DNA of 64,000 nt from Sequoia sempervirens (lineage: Eukaryota > Streptophyta > Pinopsida > Cupressales > Cupressaceae). Location: positions 35,440 through 99,439 of the forward strand of contig VDFB02344200.1 in NCBI GenBank assembly GCA_007258455.2, given 5' to 3'. The translations under genes were made by a program, and so were the position numbers. The notes under the pieces were generated by a model. That model ran no database searches and was not told the origin of the DNA. It saw only the letters and a program-made list of their open reading frames with translations. Shown here piece after piece: positions 10,811-22,617 of this stretch. The stretch's first letter is position 1, and every line of letters starts with the position of its first letter.

Positions 10811-12841
10811 TGTTGACCCATTTGACATTGCTTGGTTTTTGGCATTGATGTCAAGTTGGGATTTTACCTTGATACATTTGAAAGGCATGAGATGTTATTA
10901 TTCCTTGGTTAGTATTTGATGACATATGGATAGAATTGTTTTCAAAAAGTTATTATGGTCTTGGTCTTTACTTAGTACTTTGTACACTTTAGCCTTAGAC
11001 TAACACAAGGCATTGGTCATTATAATGTTTGATTACATTCATGAAAAATAAACAAAGCTATGATGTAGAACACCGACACAATGATGCGTGGATTTTATTT
11101 TGCAAAGTAAAAAGATATAGTGGATATACTTCAATATCATTTTTCTCTAAACAATTAATCATTTGGTAAAACTCAAGGCAGTTGTGTTGGCCAACTTAGG
11201 GCTTGAAGGGAACATGAAAAATGGTGGTTTGGCAACTGTAATGTGATGGAAACAGTTTTAGGTGGTTTACTGGCATCCACAAGGTTCAATGGACTTCATC
11301 TTTTCTTGTTGGAAAACATGGTAACATATTTTGTTGAAACCCTAGTATGGTATTTGCATTCATTTTTGCATAATCTAGAAAATGTTCTTGTTTCAAAGTC
11401 AAAGGTTGGGAACTAGTGTTTACAAAGGACCTTAGTGTATATAGTTGTTGCATTTGAAATTGGTTGGTTTTTTTCTTGTTCGACTTATACTCTTGACTGT
11501 CAAGTTTTTAAAGTCTTTATTGTTGTTCCCAATGTATTTCCATATGCATACAAGTTGACAAGAGTTTGGTCTTTGAATCTCATATGTGTCAATTGTGGTA
11601 CAATTTTGACTTGGGCATATTCTTTTAGTCACACATATGTCTATCATTTTGGTTTATACATTACCCATTACTAGGGCACACCATGGAAGTATTGTGTTTC
11701 ATTTGGTGTTGTTTAGGGCATGGTTTTGTCACAAATACATTGTTGTTTTTAAAGTGTAAATTAAGGTTTATTGATTGCATTGGTGTGGGGTATTTTGTGT
11801 AGTTTGCATACCCTAGTTAATACACAATATTGACCATATACAAGTGTGTGTTACATATGTTTAAAATGCACAATGTTTATTTTATCAACAATAGTTTAAG
11901 TGGCTGGAAATGCTACTCCATGGTGATATTTGAAAATAGGTATGGATGGTTATGTTGGCAGGTTGTGAAGGAAGTTACATACACAATTTTTTCGATGATG
12001 AAAGATGACATTTTTTGAATGTTATAAAAGTAGTGGCATTCACTGTGCAAGGTTCAATGGATTGCATAGTGATATCATACTTTGATAAGAGTCATTATTG
12101 TTGAGAAAAATACTGAAATATGTTTTGTAAAAGTTGTATGCAAAAGTAGTGAAAGATAAATTAATATGTTTTATGTTTTATAGGTTTCAGTCTCAATGAA
12201 CCTTTAGGACATGAAATGCATTAGTTCTGAGAGTTGTAATGTATTGTAGTGAAATAGAGAAACCCTCTGTCTTTTATTCTTTCAAAATTTACAAAATGTT
12301 GTAAGGTTAGGTCAGTGAGACAAAGATAACCTTTTTGCCAGTGAGGCACATTTTTTGTTGCTAGTGAGGTATTATGTGTAGCCAGTGAGGTAGTTGTGTT
12401 TTCTAGTGAGGCATTTTGTGTAGCTAGTGAGGAATTTTTGTAGCTAGTAAGGATTTTCCAGTGAGGCACAAAAAGAAGCAAATGAGGCTCTATAATCAAT
12501 GGGATTTTATTAAGCCAGTGAGGCATTTTCCCGAGTGGTTTTTTATCCCTATGAGGGTTTTTCACTCATGAAAAATATTGTGTTATGATTCTTTTGTGGT
12601 CCATGTGATAATTATGTTTTATGCAATTTGGTCTTGTTGCTTTCTTTATCTACTTTGTAGCATTTGAGTTTTCATGTTGTTTAAAGATATGTTATTGTCT
12701 ATCACATTTGGTTACACCCTTGAAATTGAACATTCAATGATGACAAAGAGAATATGTGTTTTGAAAAACTATTGAATTGAAATTGATTATTGAAACACTC
12801 ATTCACACCCCCCCCCTCTCAGTGTTTCTCATACTCCAACA
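10811..12841 (+). mobile_element. Family-A LTR, copy A1
   Basis: A 2.03-kb LTR beginning TGTTGACC and ending CCAACA, immediately followed by a primer-binding site. It is about 7% different from LTR-A2 and closest to the LTR at 61122-63148, its partner in the other arm. Internal landmarks are a 142-codon sense frame (11246-11674, one internal TAG), a CAGTGAGGC minisatellite (about 12311-12528) and a C-rich terminus. The promoter is not obvious. Confidence 0.93.
12311..12528 (+). repeat. LTR minisatellite, CCAGTGAGGC units
   Basis: Units of CCAGTGAGGC or close variants recur every 15-30 bases, separated by T-rich spacers such as attttgtgtag. The same block, with different unit number, sits at the same relative position in every family A and B LTR in the window. 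Confidence 0.85.
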
Positions 12842-12843
12842 AG

Positions 12844-12855
12844 TGGTATCAAAGC
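12844..12855 (+). other. Primer-binding site, initiator-Met tRNA
   Basis: TGGTATCAAAGC lies two bases inside the LTR end. It is one base from TGGTATCAGAGC, the usual plant retrotransposon site complementary to the 3' end of initiator methionine tRNA. Confidence 0.85.
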
Positions 12856-12912
12856 TAGACCCTTGCACAAAGTTTAACCAACTTAAGGGTTCATGGTAGT
12901 GGAGTACTTGTT

Positions 12913-14052
12913 ATGGAAAAAAGTAAAAGAAATAGAGAAAGAATAAATAACCAACAGAATGTTGAACAAGTACCAATTAAACTTAGTACAAAAGATGATT
13001 TTGTAGAGAAGAGTGTTGAAAAATAAGGAGATCACTTAGTGAGTGACTCTGAACAAGAGTATGTTGAATATGATTGTGAAATTGATTTTGAAGGTGAACT
13101 TATTTATGCCCTTAATGAGATTGAGAAAATCAAAAAAGAGAATTGGGATCTAAATTTGCAACTGGTAGAGTCTAGAAAGTTTGAAGAAACAACTTGCATG
13201 AAGCTGCAAACCAAAGTAGAAGAATTTCAAAAGATAAAGGTTGAAGTGTTGTCTCTAAGAACACAACTAGAGGAAAATTCTCTGTTAAAGGAACACACTA
13301 TAAAAGATGAGTTGATTGTCAATTTGAAATTAGGGATTGAAGAAAACAAGAGGATAGCAGATATGGCAAGGTCTAATTTGGAAGTCAAAACAGTTGAATG
13401 CCAAAAGCTTGAAGGAGAAATAGTCTCTCTAAGGAAAGATCTTGAGAATGTTAGAAATCAGTTAGAAAACAATCAAAAAATTGATGAGAGCACCAACAAA
13501 TTGAATGAGATGTTAAGTAAGTAGAAACATCATAAGGATGTTATTGGTTTGGGCTTTGTAGAAGGACAGAGTTCTAGACTCAAAAAAACACCAAGAAAGA
13601 AGATAGATTTAAATTATCATATTGTTGCCCCTAAGACTGTTGATAGTAGACAGTTCAAGGACATCAACACAGGAAGAAGAAGTAGAGAAAACCAGTTCAC
13701 AGGATCTCCACCTACTTGGTAGGATCAATCAGTAAGGTACACTTATTCATTTCATGGTTATTGTTATTTATGTAATGGTTATGGGTATAAAGCAAGCTAT
13801 TGTAGAAGAAGGTCTAAAAGGATTCAATATGAATTCTCTGAGAATATGAATGTAACATGTTATAAATGTCATAACCATGGTCATGTTGCAAAGCACTATA
13901 GAACTAGGTTAGAGAAACCAGAGAAGAAAGTTTGGAGAAGGAAACATCCCAAGAATACAAGCATTCAAAAGGTTTGGAGAAGAAAGTAAAACCAGGAGAA
14001 GGATGAGTCTAAGCTTGTGCATACTACACAAGTGACATCTGTAAATGCATAA
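12913..14052 (+). pseudogene. gag: gag-like frame, copy A1
   Basis: The ATG at 12913 is the conserved start (MEKSKRN) found in every copy. The frame stays open to about 13989-14052 except for in-frame stops at 13024, 13522, near 13720 and at 13987. The first half is a Glu/Lys/Leu-rich coiled coil after an acidic segment (EYDCEIDFEGEL). The C-terminal part carries two CCHC zinc knuckles, both damaged here: the first has Tyr for His and the second has Tyr for its last Cys. Basic KVWRRK follows. No capsid-like domain, protease or polymerase is recognisable. A nucleocapsid-type RNA-binding protein is the likely ancestral role. Confidence 0.8.
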
Positions 14053-17000
14053 AAGGAGCTTGAGTTGAGGGGGAGATGTTTTTAGAGGTATTATTCAAAC
14101 CCCTTAAATAGCAATAAAGATTGTGTCTCTATAGTAAATTGGTTTTTTTTGGTTCAAAAGTTGGTGATAGTCCTTTTTTGATCTTTGAAGTCAATATAGA
14201 GCTCATACTTCTTCATGACAGTGTTAGTGGTTGTGCAAAGGTATTTGTTTCTTTGTTACTAGGTGATTGTAATGTAAATGAATTACTTCTAAAAGATCAT
14301 TGATGTTTGTCCTTAATGCAACAAAAGTACTTTATGGTTTCTTATTTTGATATGTTACAAAGGAGAAAAGGGTAGATCAGTCAAAGAGAGTAGGAATCAC
14401 AAGTCTTAAAGGCTTGAGGGATAGATTTGATCTTTGGTTTCAAATATAAGGATTACTATTTGTAGTTGGTTTTCATTCTTGTCAAGTTATTTTAGTCACG
14501 GAGCAAGTTTCAAGATGGTAAGTGAACAACATGGAATAATCATTCAACTTAGACTCTTCTCTCTTGGCTCCATTGGATGGGTATGAGTATTCTTGATGCA
14601 AGGAAACTCCTGAAGGTAGTTGATAGAGATTGATTGTACATTCCTTGATGAGATAGAGTCAAATGTTTTGAAACTTTGACATATATAGTGCAGAGGAAAT
14701 ATATGTATTTTGGTTGACAGTTGTCTTGAAACATAGTACACTTGGAGAGTTTTGGAGAACAATGCTATGTGATGTCTTTATGGTTTTGTATTCATGAGAT
14801 GCGCCTTTCTTTACATAGTAGTGTGGCATATCTAGTTACAATACCCTTGATGTTGGGTATTCCTTCTATGGAAAGTCATTTATGACTGTGAATTGGTTCT
14901 TGGCTTGGTACTAGCTTTATAGCTTGATAAGTTGACATAATAGTAAAAAGCTTGGTATAGTGTTTCTTAATGGTACAGGTTTCTTTCTTGTTCAAGAAAG
15001 TGACAAGTTTAAAAGGTCTTTATACATACCATAAAACCTTGACTATGAACAATATGCTATGGTTTATTTTTGGATATGTTTTGATGTTGTGACAGTGATT
15101 TAATGTCCTAACTATTGCCAATATATGCTAGGAGTTTTTCGCCTTGGAATTGATGTCAATTGAATTGATGTTTTCATATTGATGCTCTAATACACATGAT
15201 TTGGTTTTGATGTTCACCATGAACCTGTGAGACAAGGTACAACAAAGTAATTTTTTTTAATGCCAAGAAAAGGTAAGTTCAAATGCAAATGATAGATGCA
15301 AAAGATGTCAAAGGTAAGAGTGGTTTTTCAAGTATATGCTTTAGCATATTTGTAATATGGTTTTTGTCAATGATTTGCATATTTGTGAGTTCAATTAAAT
15401 TTTTCCATGATATTCATTGGATAATCCACTACACATTTTGAAGATCTCAGTGGTGTTTATGTTCACTCTTTTTAGTGACAATATTTGTTGTTCATGTGCT
15501 TGGGACTACATGTGCCAATATTGCTTGAGACAATTCAAGTGTTTTATATGGTGAGTATCAGCTTGAGTGGCAGTCCATCCAGTCATCCTTACTGCTATAG
15601 TGACAGTGAGGTTGAAATTAGCTTATGCACAGTGTTTTTGAGTTTGGAAACAGTGAACTATCATCTTTCAACATTTGGTCTTTCACCTTGGTGTAATGTA
15701 ACTATCATGTTTTTAATATTCATACTATACTATTCAAGACAATTATATGCATGCATTAACTAGAGTTATGATAGTGATGTGAATAGGTTGTGTCCATGCG
15801 ATTCTTCTTGGATCATGATCTAATAATAGTAATAGGCATTGTCAAGTTGACTCTCAAGGTTAGAAGAGTTTAAAGATAAGTTTTTAGTGCAAAGAGAACA
15901 GTTTTTGTCCAAGTTTAAATAGTGACTTACAAATTTCACAATATTTAAGTATCTTGCTTGGTTGGACAATCATGTTTGGTCATTGTCACAACATTTGTAT
16001 TGTGAACAATAAAAATCCACTTTTGGGAAGAGAGGTATTAGTAATAACATGCTCTTTGACAGCAGTGTTTGCTGCTATTTTTTATTAACTACCTCACTCT
16101 TCTTCGTGTGCATTCTAGCCATTTCTTATTATGTTTCTTTGGAAATGACATAGTAGATTTGTTTCATGCTTCAAGGAGGAAAGGGCCTTAGAGATCAGAT
16201 GATCAGTGCTCATATTGATATGTTTGATGCAATGTTAGGATTGATTTATTTTTTATAACAACTTTCCATGCTAATGTTGATTGTGTTCACCTTGTTGACA
16301 ACTTACAGTGATTGCACAATGATATTTATCTGAGATGTGATGATAGGATTGATGCCTTGATAGTGTGTATGTTGCTTGAAAAATCTAATGATGCTTCACA
16401 GATACACAAAGTCGTGATGCTTGAAAGGATAGTAAATGGCTGGGATTTTGTAGGGATATTGATTTGATGTTACTCATGGTTTCAGGGGGAGTTTCATAGA
16501 TCATTATTTATCCCTAGTGGTTCATTATGTTGCTATTACATTTCCATCTTCAGCTAGTTTTACTTCACAGTGTATATGTGTTGCATTGATGTTGTTATTC
16601 TCATGTTTCTGCATCATGGATATATAGTGAATATTCCATCATTTTCTGATATGGCAGTGATATTCATGGTTGGCATATATGGTTTGACAGTTTTCTGCAC
16701 TATGGCAGTCATTATTACAGTGATTTATTTATGGATTCTATATTCTGCTCTAACAATATTTATTTTTCACTATGACAATAGCTTATATGGTTTGGTCAAT
16801 TAGGTTCTTGATGCTTGGCTCTTCTTTACATGATACACTACTGGTAATATTATACTTTCACATTTTCTCTATCTTCTACAGTGGTTATTTGTTGCTTTTG
16901 TAACCCTTTGACCTTTGGCATTGTTTTCAAAAGGGGGAGATTAATCTAGTTTGGTTATCACATTTAGTTTGGTTAGTTGGTTATCACATTTAGTTTAAAT

Positions 17001-17286
17001 TCATCATATGGTATTACATTCAGTTTATATTCAATTTTCACTTCAGTGCATTTGGATGGTCATTTTGGCTTTGGTTATTGACATATGGACAGTGGGTTAT
17101 ACAATGCAGGTTATACATGCTTATATCTATATCTTTGCAGTGGTTACTATTGACATATTGTTGGTCCAGTTTATCTTTGACAACAAGAGGATCTTGATGA
17201 TATTGTTATTTCATGCTTATTACATTCAAGAATTTGGAAGTTTTTGATGCTTATACAGGTGATATTATTTCTGGAAGTGATAAGGT
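14053..17286 (+). other. Family-A internal non-coding region
   Basis: About 3.2 kb between gag and the 3' LTR with no protease, integrase, reverse transcriptase or RNase H signature. GGGGGAG tracts occur at 14069, 16485 and 16933 before the terminal one at 17304. Short T-rich, hydrophobic frames (15485-15763, 16570-16803, 17008-17247) recur in other copies but have no known homologue. The element is therefore non-autonomous. Confidence 0.75.
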
Positions 17287-17356
17287 TTGACATCAATGCC
17301 AAAGGGGGAGTTTGTTGACCCCCTTGACATTGCTTGGTTTTTGGCATTGATGTCAA
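17287..17356 (+). promoter_or_regulatory. Polypurine tract inside a perfect inverted repeat
   Basis: TTGACATCAATGCCAAA at 17287-17303 is perfectly complementary to 17340-17356. The 36-base loop holds the polypurine tract AAAGGGGGAG (17301-17310, overlapping the stem end) and the first bases of the LTR (17313). An inner GGGGG/CCCCC pairing is also possible. The same arrangement is present at other internal/LTR junctions. Confidence 0.85.
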
Positions 17357-19315
17357 GTTGGGTTTTTACCTTGATACATTTGAAAGGCATGAGATGTTAT
17401 TATTCCTTAGTTGGTATTTGATGACATATGGCTGGCATTATTTTCACAAAGTTTTTATGGTCTTGTTCTTTACTTAGCACCTGGTACACTTGAGCCTTAG
17501 ATAGACACAAGGAATTAGTCATTATAATGTCTGATTACATTCATGCAAAATAAACAAAGCTATGATGTAGAAAACTAACACAATGATGTGTGGCTTTTAT
17601 TTTGTAAAGTAAAAAGATATAGTGGATATACTTCGATATCATTTTTCCCTAAATAGTTAATCATTTGGTAAAACTCAAGGCAACTATGTTGGCCGACTTA
17701 GGGCTTAAAGGGAACATGAAAAATGGTGGTTTGGCGACTAGAATGTGATGGAAATGGTTTCAGGTGGCTTACTGGCATCCACAAGGTGCAATGGACTTCA
17801 TCTTTGCTTGTTCGAAAACATGGTAACATATTTTGTTGAAACCCTAGTTTGGTATTTGCATTCATTTTTGCATAATCTAGAAAATCTTCTTGTTTCAAAG
17901 TCAAAGGTTGAGAACTTGTTGTGTTTACAAAGGACCTTAGTGTATATAGTTGTTTCATTTGAAATTGGTTGGTTTTTTTGTTGGTCGACTTATACTCTTG
18001 ACTATCTGGTTTTGAAAGTCTTTATTGTTATTCCTAATGTGTTTCCATATACATACAAGTTGACAAGAGCTTGATCTTTGAATCTCATATGTGTCTATTG
18101 TGGTACAATGTCGACTTGCGTATTCTCTTTCAGTCACACATATGTCTATCATTTTGTTTTATACATTACCCATTACTAGGGCACGCCATGAAAGTATTGT
18201 GTTTCATTTGGTGTTGTCTAGGGCATGATTTTGTCACAAATACATTGTTGTTTGTAAAGTGTAACTAAGGTTTATTGATTGCATTGGTATGGGGTATTTT
18301 GTGTAGTTTTCTTACCCTGGTTTAGACATAATATCGACCATATACAACTGTGTGTTACATATGTTTAAAATTCACAATTTTTATTTTATCCACAACAGTT
18401 TAAGTGGCTAGAAACGCTACTCCATGGTGATATTTGAAAATAGGTATGGATGGTTATGTTGGGAGTTTGTGAAGGCAGTTAAATACACAATTTTTCTGAT
18501 GATGAAAGATGACATTTTTTGAATGTTATAAAAGTAGTGTCATTCACTGTGTAGGGTTTGATGGATTACACAGTGATATCATACTCTGATAAGAGTCATT
18601 ATTATTGAGTAGAATACTAAAATATGTTATGTAAAAGTTGTATTCAAAAACAGTGAAACAAAAATTGATATGTTTTATGTTTTATAGGTTCTAGTCTTAA
18701 TGAACCTTTAGGACATGAAATGTATTAGTTCTGAGAGTTGTAATGCATTGTAGTGAAATGGAGAAACCCTCTATCTTTCACTCCTTCATCATTTACAAAA
18801 TTTTGTAAGGTCAGGTCAGTGAGACAAAGATGACATTTTTTCCAATGAGGTTGCATTTAGCCAGTGAGGCATTATGTGTAGCTAGTGAGGCAGTTGTGTT
18901 TTCCAGTGAAGCATTTTGTGTAGCTAGTGAGGCTTTGCGAGTGATGCATTTTTGTAGCCAGTGAGGCTTTGTAATCAATGGGATTTTATTAAGCTAGTGA
19001 GGCATTTTCTCAAGTAGTTTTTTATCCCTATGAGGGTTTTTCACTCATGAAAAATATTGTGTTATGATTCTTTTTTGGTCCATGTGATAATTATGTTTTA
19101 TGCAATTTTGTCTTGTTGCTTTCTTTATCTACTTTGTAGCATTTGAGTTTTCATGTTGTTTAGAGATCTCCTATTGGCTTTCACATTTGGTTAAACTCTT
19201 GAAATTGAACATTCAATTATGACAAAGAGAATATGTGTTTTAAAAAACTATTGAATTGAAATTGATTATTGAAACACTAATTCACCCCCCTCTCAATGTT
19301 TCTTGTACTCCAACA
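17313..19315 (+). mobile_element. Family-A LTR, copy A2
   Basis: A 2.0-kb LTR, TGTTGACC to CCAACA, serving as 3' end of the first unit and 5' end of the next because a primer-binding site and gag follow it directly. It is closest to 54701-56649 in the other arm. It carries a partial version of the LTR frame (to 18074) and the minisatellite at about 18813-19005. Confidence 0.93.
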
Positions 19316-19317
19316 AG

Positions 19318-19329
19318 TGGTATCAGAGT
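19318..19329 (+). other. Primer-binding site
   Basis: TGGTATCAGAGT matches the initiator-Met tRNA site with one terminal change and is two bases beyond the LTR end. Confidence 0.85.
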
Positions 19330-19385
19330 CGGAACCTTGCACAAAGTTTAACCAACTTAAGGGTTCCTGGTAGGGAGTACTCGTT

Positions 19386-20352
19386 ATGGAGAAAAGTAAA
19401 AGAAACAAAGAAAGAAGAAATACCTAGCAGAATGTTGAACAAGTACCAATTAAACTTAGTACAAAAGATGATTTTGTAGAGAAGAGTGTTGACAAAGAAG
19501 GAGATCACTTAGTGAGTGATTTTGAACGAGAGTATGTTGAAAATGATTGTGAAATTGATTTTGAAGGTGAACTTATTTATGCCCTTAATGAGATTGAGAA
19601 ACTCATAAAGGAGAATTGGGCTCTAAAGTTGCAACTAGTAGAGTCTAGAAAAGTTGAAGAAACAACTTGCATGAAGCTACAAACCAAATTAGAATATTGT
19701 CAAAAGATAGAGGTTGAAGTGTTGTCTCTAAGAACACAACTAGAAGAAAATTCTTCGTTGAAGGAACACACTGTAAAAGATAAGTTGATTGTGAATATGA
19801 AATTAAGGATTGAAGAAAACAAGGGGATAGCAGATATGAAAAGGTTTGATTTGGAAGTCAAAACAGTTGAATTCCAAAAGCTTGAAGGAGAAATAGTCTC
19901 TCTAAGGAAAGATCTTGAGAATGTTAGAAAACTGTTAGAAAAGAAATAGTAGACAGTTCAAGTACATAAATAGAGGAAGAAGTAGAGCCAACTGGTTCAC
20001 AGGATCTCCACCTAATTGGAAAGATCAACAAGTGAGATACAATTATTCATTTTGTGGTTATTGTTATTTATGTAATGGTTATGGGCATAAAGCAAGCTAT
20101 TGCAGAATAAGGTCTAAAAGGAGTCAATATGCATTCTCTAAGAATATGAATGTAACATGTTATAAATGTCATAACCATGGTCATGTTGCAAAGCACTGTA
20201 GAACTAGGTTTGAGAAACCAAAGAAGAAAGTTTGGAGAAGGAAGCATCCCAAGAAGACAAGCTTTTAGAAGGTTTGGAGAAGAAAGTAAAACTAGGAGAA
20301 GGATGAGTCTAAGCTTGTGCATACTGCACAAGTGACATCTGTAAGTGCATAA
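19386..20352 (+). pseudogene. gag: gag-like frame, copy A2
   Basis: ATG at 19386, stop at 19425, then an open coiled-coil segment to the TAG at 19947. Compared with copy A1, about 150 bases are missing after LEKK, and the frame shifts into the C-terminal part (from about 19950). The nucleocapsid segment, open over 20032-20268, keeps two intact CCHC knuckles, CYLCNGYGHKASYC and CYKCHNHGHVAKHC, followed by a basic KVWRRK tail. The same deletion is present at 53664-54630 in the other arm, which shows the two are duplicates of one copy. Confidence 0.82.
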
Positions 20353-22617
20353 AAGGAGCTTGAGTTGAGGGGGAGATGCTTTTAGAGGTATGATTCAAAG
20401 CCCTTAGATAACAATAAAGAGGTTGTGTCTCTGCAGTAAATTGGTGTTTTTTGGTTCAAAAGTTGGTGATAGTCCTTGTTTGATCTTTGAAATGAATATA
20501 AAACTCATACTTCTTCATGACAGTGTTAGTGGTTGTGCAAAGGTATTTTTTTCTTTGTTACTAGGTGATTTTAATGTAAATGAATTGCTTCTAAAACATT
20601 ATTGATGTTTGTCCTTAATGCAACAAAGGTCCTTTATGGTTTCTTATTTTGATATGTTACAAAGGAGAAAAGGGTAGATCAGTCAAAGAGAGTAGGAATC
20701 ACAAGTCTTAAAGGCTTGAAGGATAGATTTGATCTTTGGTTTCAAATATAAGGATTACTATTTGCAGTTGGTTTTCATTCTTGTCAAGTGATTTTAGTCA
20801 CGAAGCAAGTGTCAAGATGGTAAGTGAACAACATGGAACAATCATTCAACTTAGACTTGTCTCTCTTTTCTCCATTGGATGGGTATGAGTATTCTTGATG
20901 CAAGGCAGCTCTTGAAGGTAGTTGATAGAGATTGATTGTACATTCCTTGATGAGATAAAGTAAAATGGTGTGAAACTTTGACATATAGTGCAAAGGAAAT
21001 ATATGTTTTTGTTGACAATTGTCTTGAAACATAGTACACTTGGAGAGTTTTGGAGAACAATGTTATGTGATGTCTTTATGGTTTTGTATTCATGGGATGT
21101 ATCTTTCTTTACACATAAGTGTGGTATATCTAGTTATAATACCCTTGATGTTGGGTATTCCTTTTGTGGATAGCCATTTATGACTGTGAATTGGTGCTTG
21201 GCTTGGTACTAGCTTTATAACTTGATGAGTTGATAGAATAGTAAAATGCCTGGTATAGTGTTTCTTAATGGTACAGGCTTCTTTCCCATTCAAGCAAGTG
21301 ACAAGTTTAAAAGTTCTTTATACATACCATAAAACCTTGGCTATGAACAATGTGCTATGGTTTATTTTTGGATATGTTTTGATGTTGTGATAGTGATTTA
21401 ATGTCCTGATTGTTGTCAATATATGCTAGGAGTTTTTCACCTTGGAATTGATGTTTTGGTATTGATGCTCTAATACACATGATTTGGTCTTGATGTTCAC
21501 CATGAACTTGTGAGACATGGTACAACAAAGTAAATTTTTATAATGCCAAGGCAAGGTAAGTTCAGATGCAAATGATAGATATACAAGATGTCAAAGGTAA
21601 AAGTGGTTTTTCAAGTATATGCTTTAGCACATTTGTAATATGGTTTTTGTCAATGATTTGCATATTTGTGATTTCAGTTAGAGTTTACCATGATATTCAT
21701 TGAATAATCCACTACACATTCTAAAGATCTCAGTGGTGTTTATGTTCACTCTATGTAGTGACAGTATTCGTTGTTCATGTGCTTGTAACTACATGTGCTA
21801 ATATTCCTTGAGACAATTCAAGTGTTTCATATGATGAGTATCAGTTTGAGTGGTAGTCCATCCAGTCATCCTTGCTGCTACAATGACAGTGAGGTTGAAA
21901 TTAGCTTATGCACAATGTTTTTGAGTTTGGGAACAGTGAACTATCATCTTTGAACATTTGGTCTTACAACTTGGTGTAATGTAACTGTCATGTTTTTAAT
22001 ATTCATACTATAATGTTCAAGACAATGATATGCATGCATTAACTAGAGTTATGACAGTGATGTGAATAGGTTGTGTTCATGTGATTCTTCTTGGATCATG
22101 ATCTATTAACTATAATAAGCATTTTCATGTTGACTCTCAAGGTTAGAAGAGTGTAAATATAAGTTTTCAGTGCAAGGAGAACATTTTTTATCCAAGTTTA
22201 AATAGTGACTCACAACTTTCACAATATTTAACTATCTTGCTTGGTTAGACAGTGTGTTTGATCATTGTGACAACATTTGTATTGTGAACAATAAACATCC
22301 ACTTTTGGGAAGAGAGGTATCAGTAATAACATGTTCTTTAACAATAGTTTTTGTTGTTGCTTTTTTCTTGACTACCTCATTCTTCTTCATGTGCAATTGT
22401 ATCCATTTCTTATTGTGTTTCTTAGCAAGACATAGTAGAGTTTTTTCATGCTTCAAGGAGGACAGTTTCTTAGAGATTAGATGATCGGTGCTCATATTGA
22501 TATGTTTGATGCAATGTTAGGATTGATTTCTTTTTATAACAACATTCCATGCTAATGTTGACTTTGCTCACCTTGTTGACAGTTTACAGTTATTGTGCAA
22601 TGATATTTATCTGAGAT
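20353..22617 (+). other. Family-A internal region, truncated by insertion
   Basis: Non-coding internal DNA collinear with 51396-53663 in the other arm. It stops at 22617 where a family-B LTR begins. The last five bases, GAGAT, are the target duplication complementary to ATCTC at 51396-51400. No pol motif is visible. Confidence 0.8.

Noticed and set aside
12844..12855. Possible tRNA gene near the TGGTATCA sequences
   Set aside because: Only the 3'-end complement is present, as expected for primer-binding sites; no cloverleaf surrounds any of them.
14121..14303. 60-codon frame repeated at 20423, 53412 and 59673
   Set aside because: The assigned start is TTG and the copies are recent duplicates at DNA level, so frame survival is expected by chance. 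No known family.
22254..22484. Hydrophobic 76-codon frame identical in both arms (51529-51759)
   Set aside because: It lies in the tract that looks identical in both arms, so conservation says nothing about coding. Composition explains the hydrophobicity.
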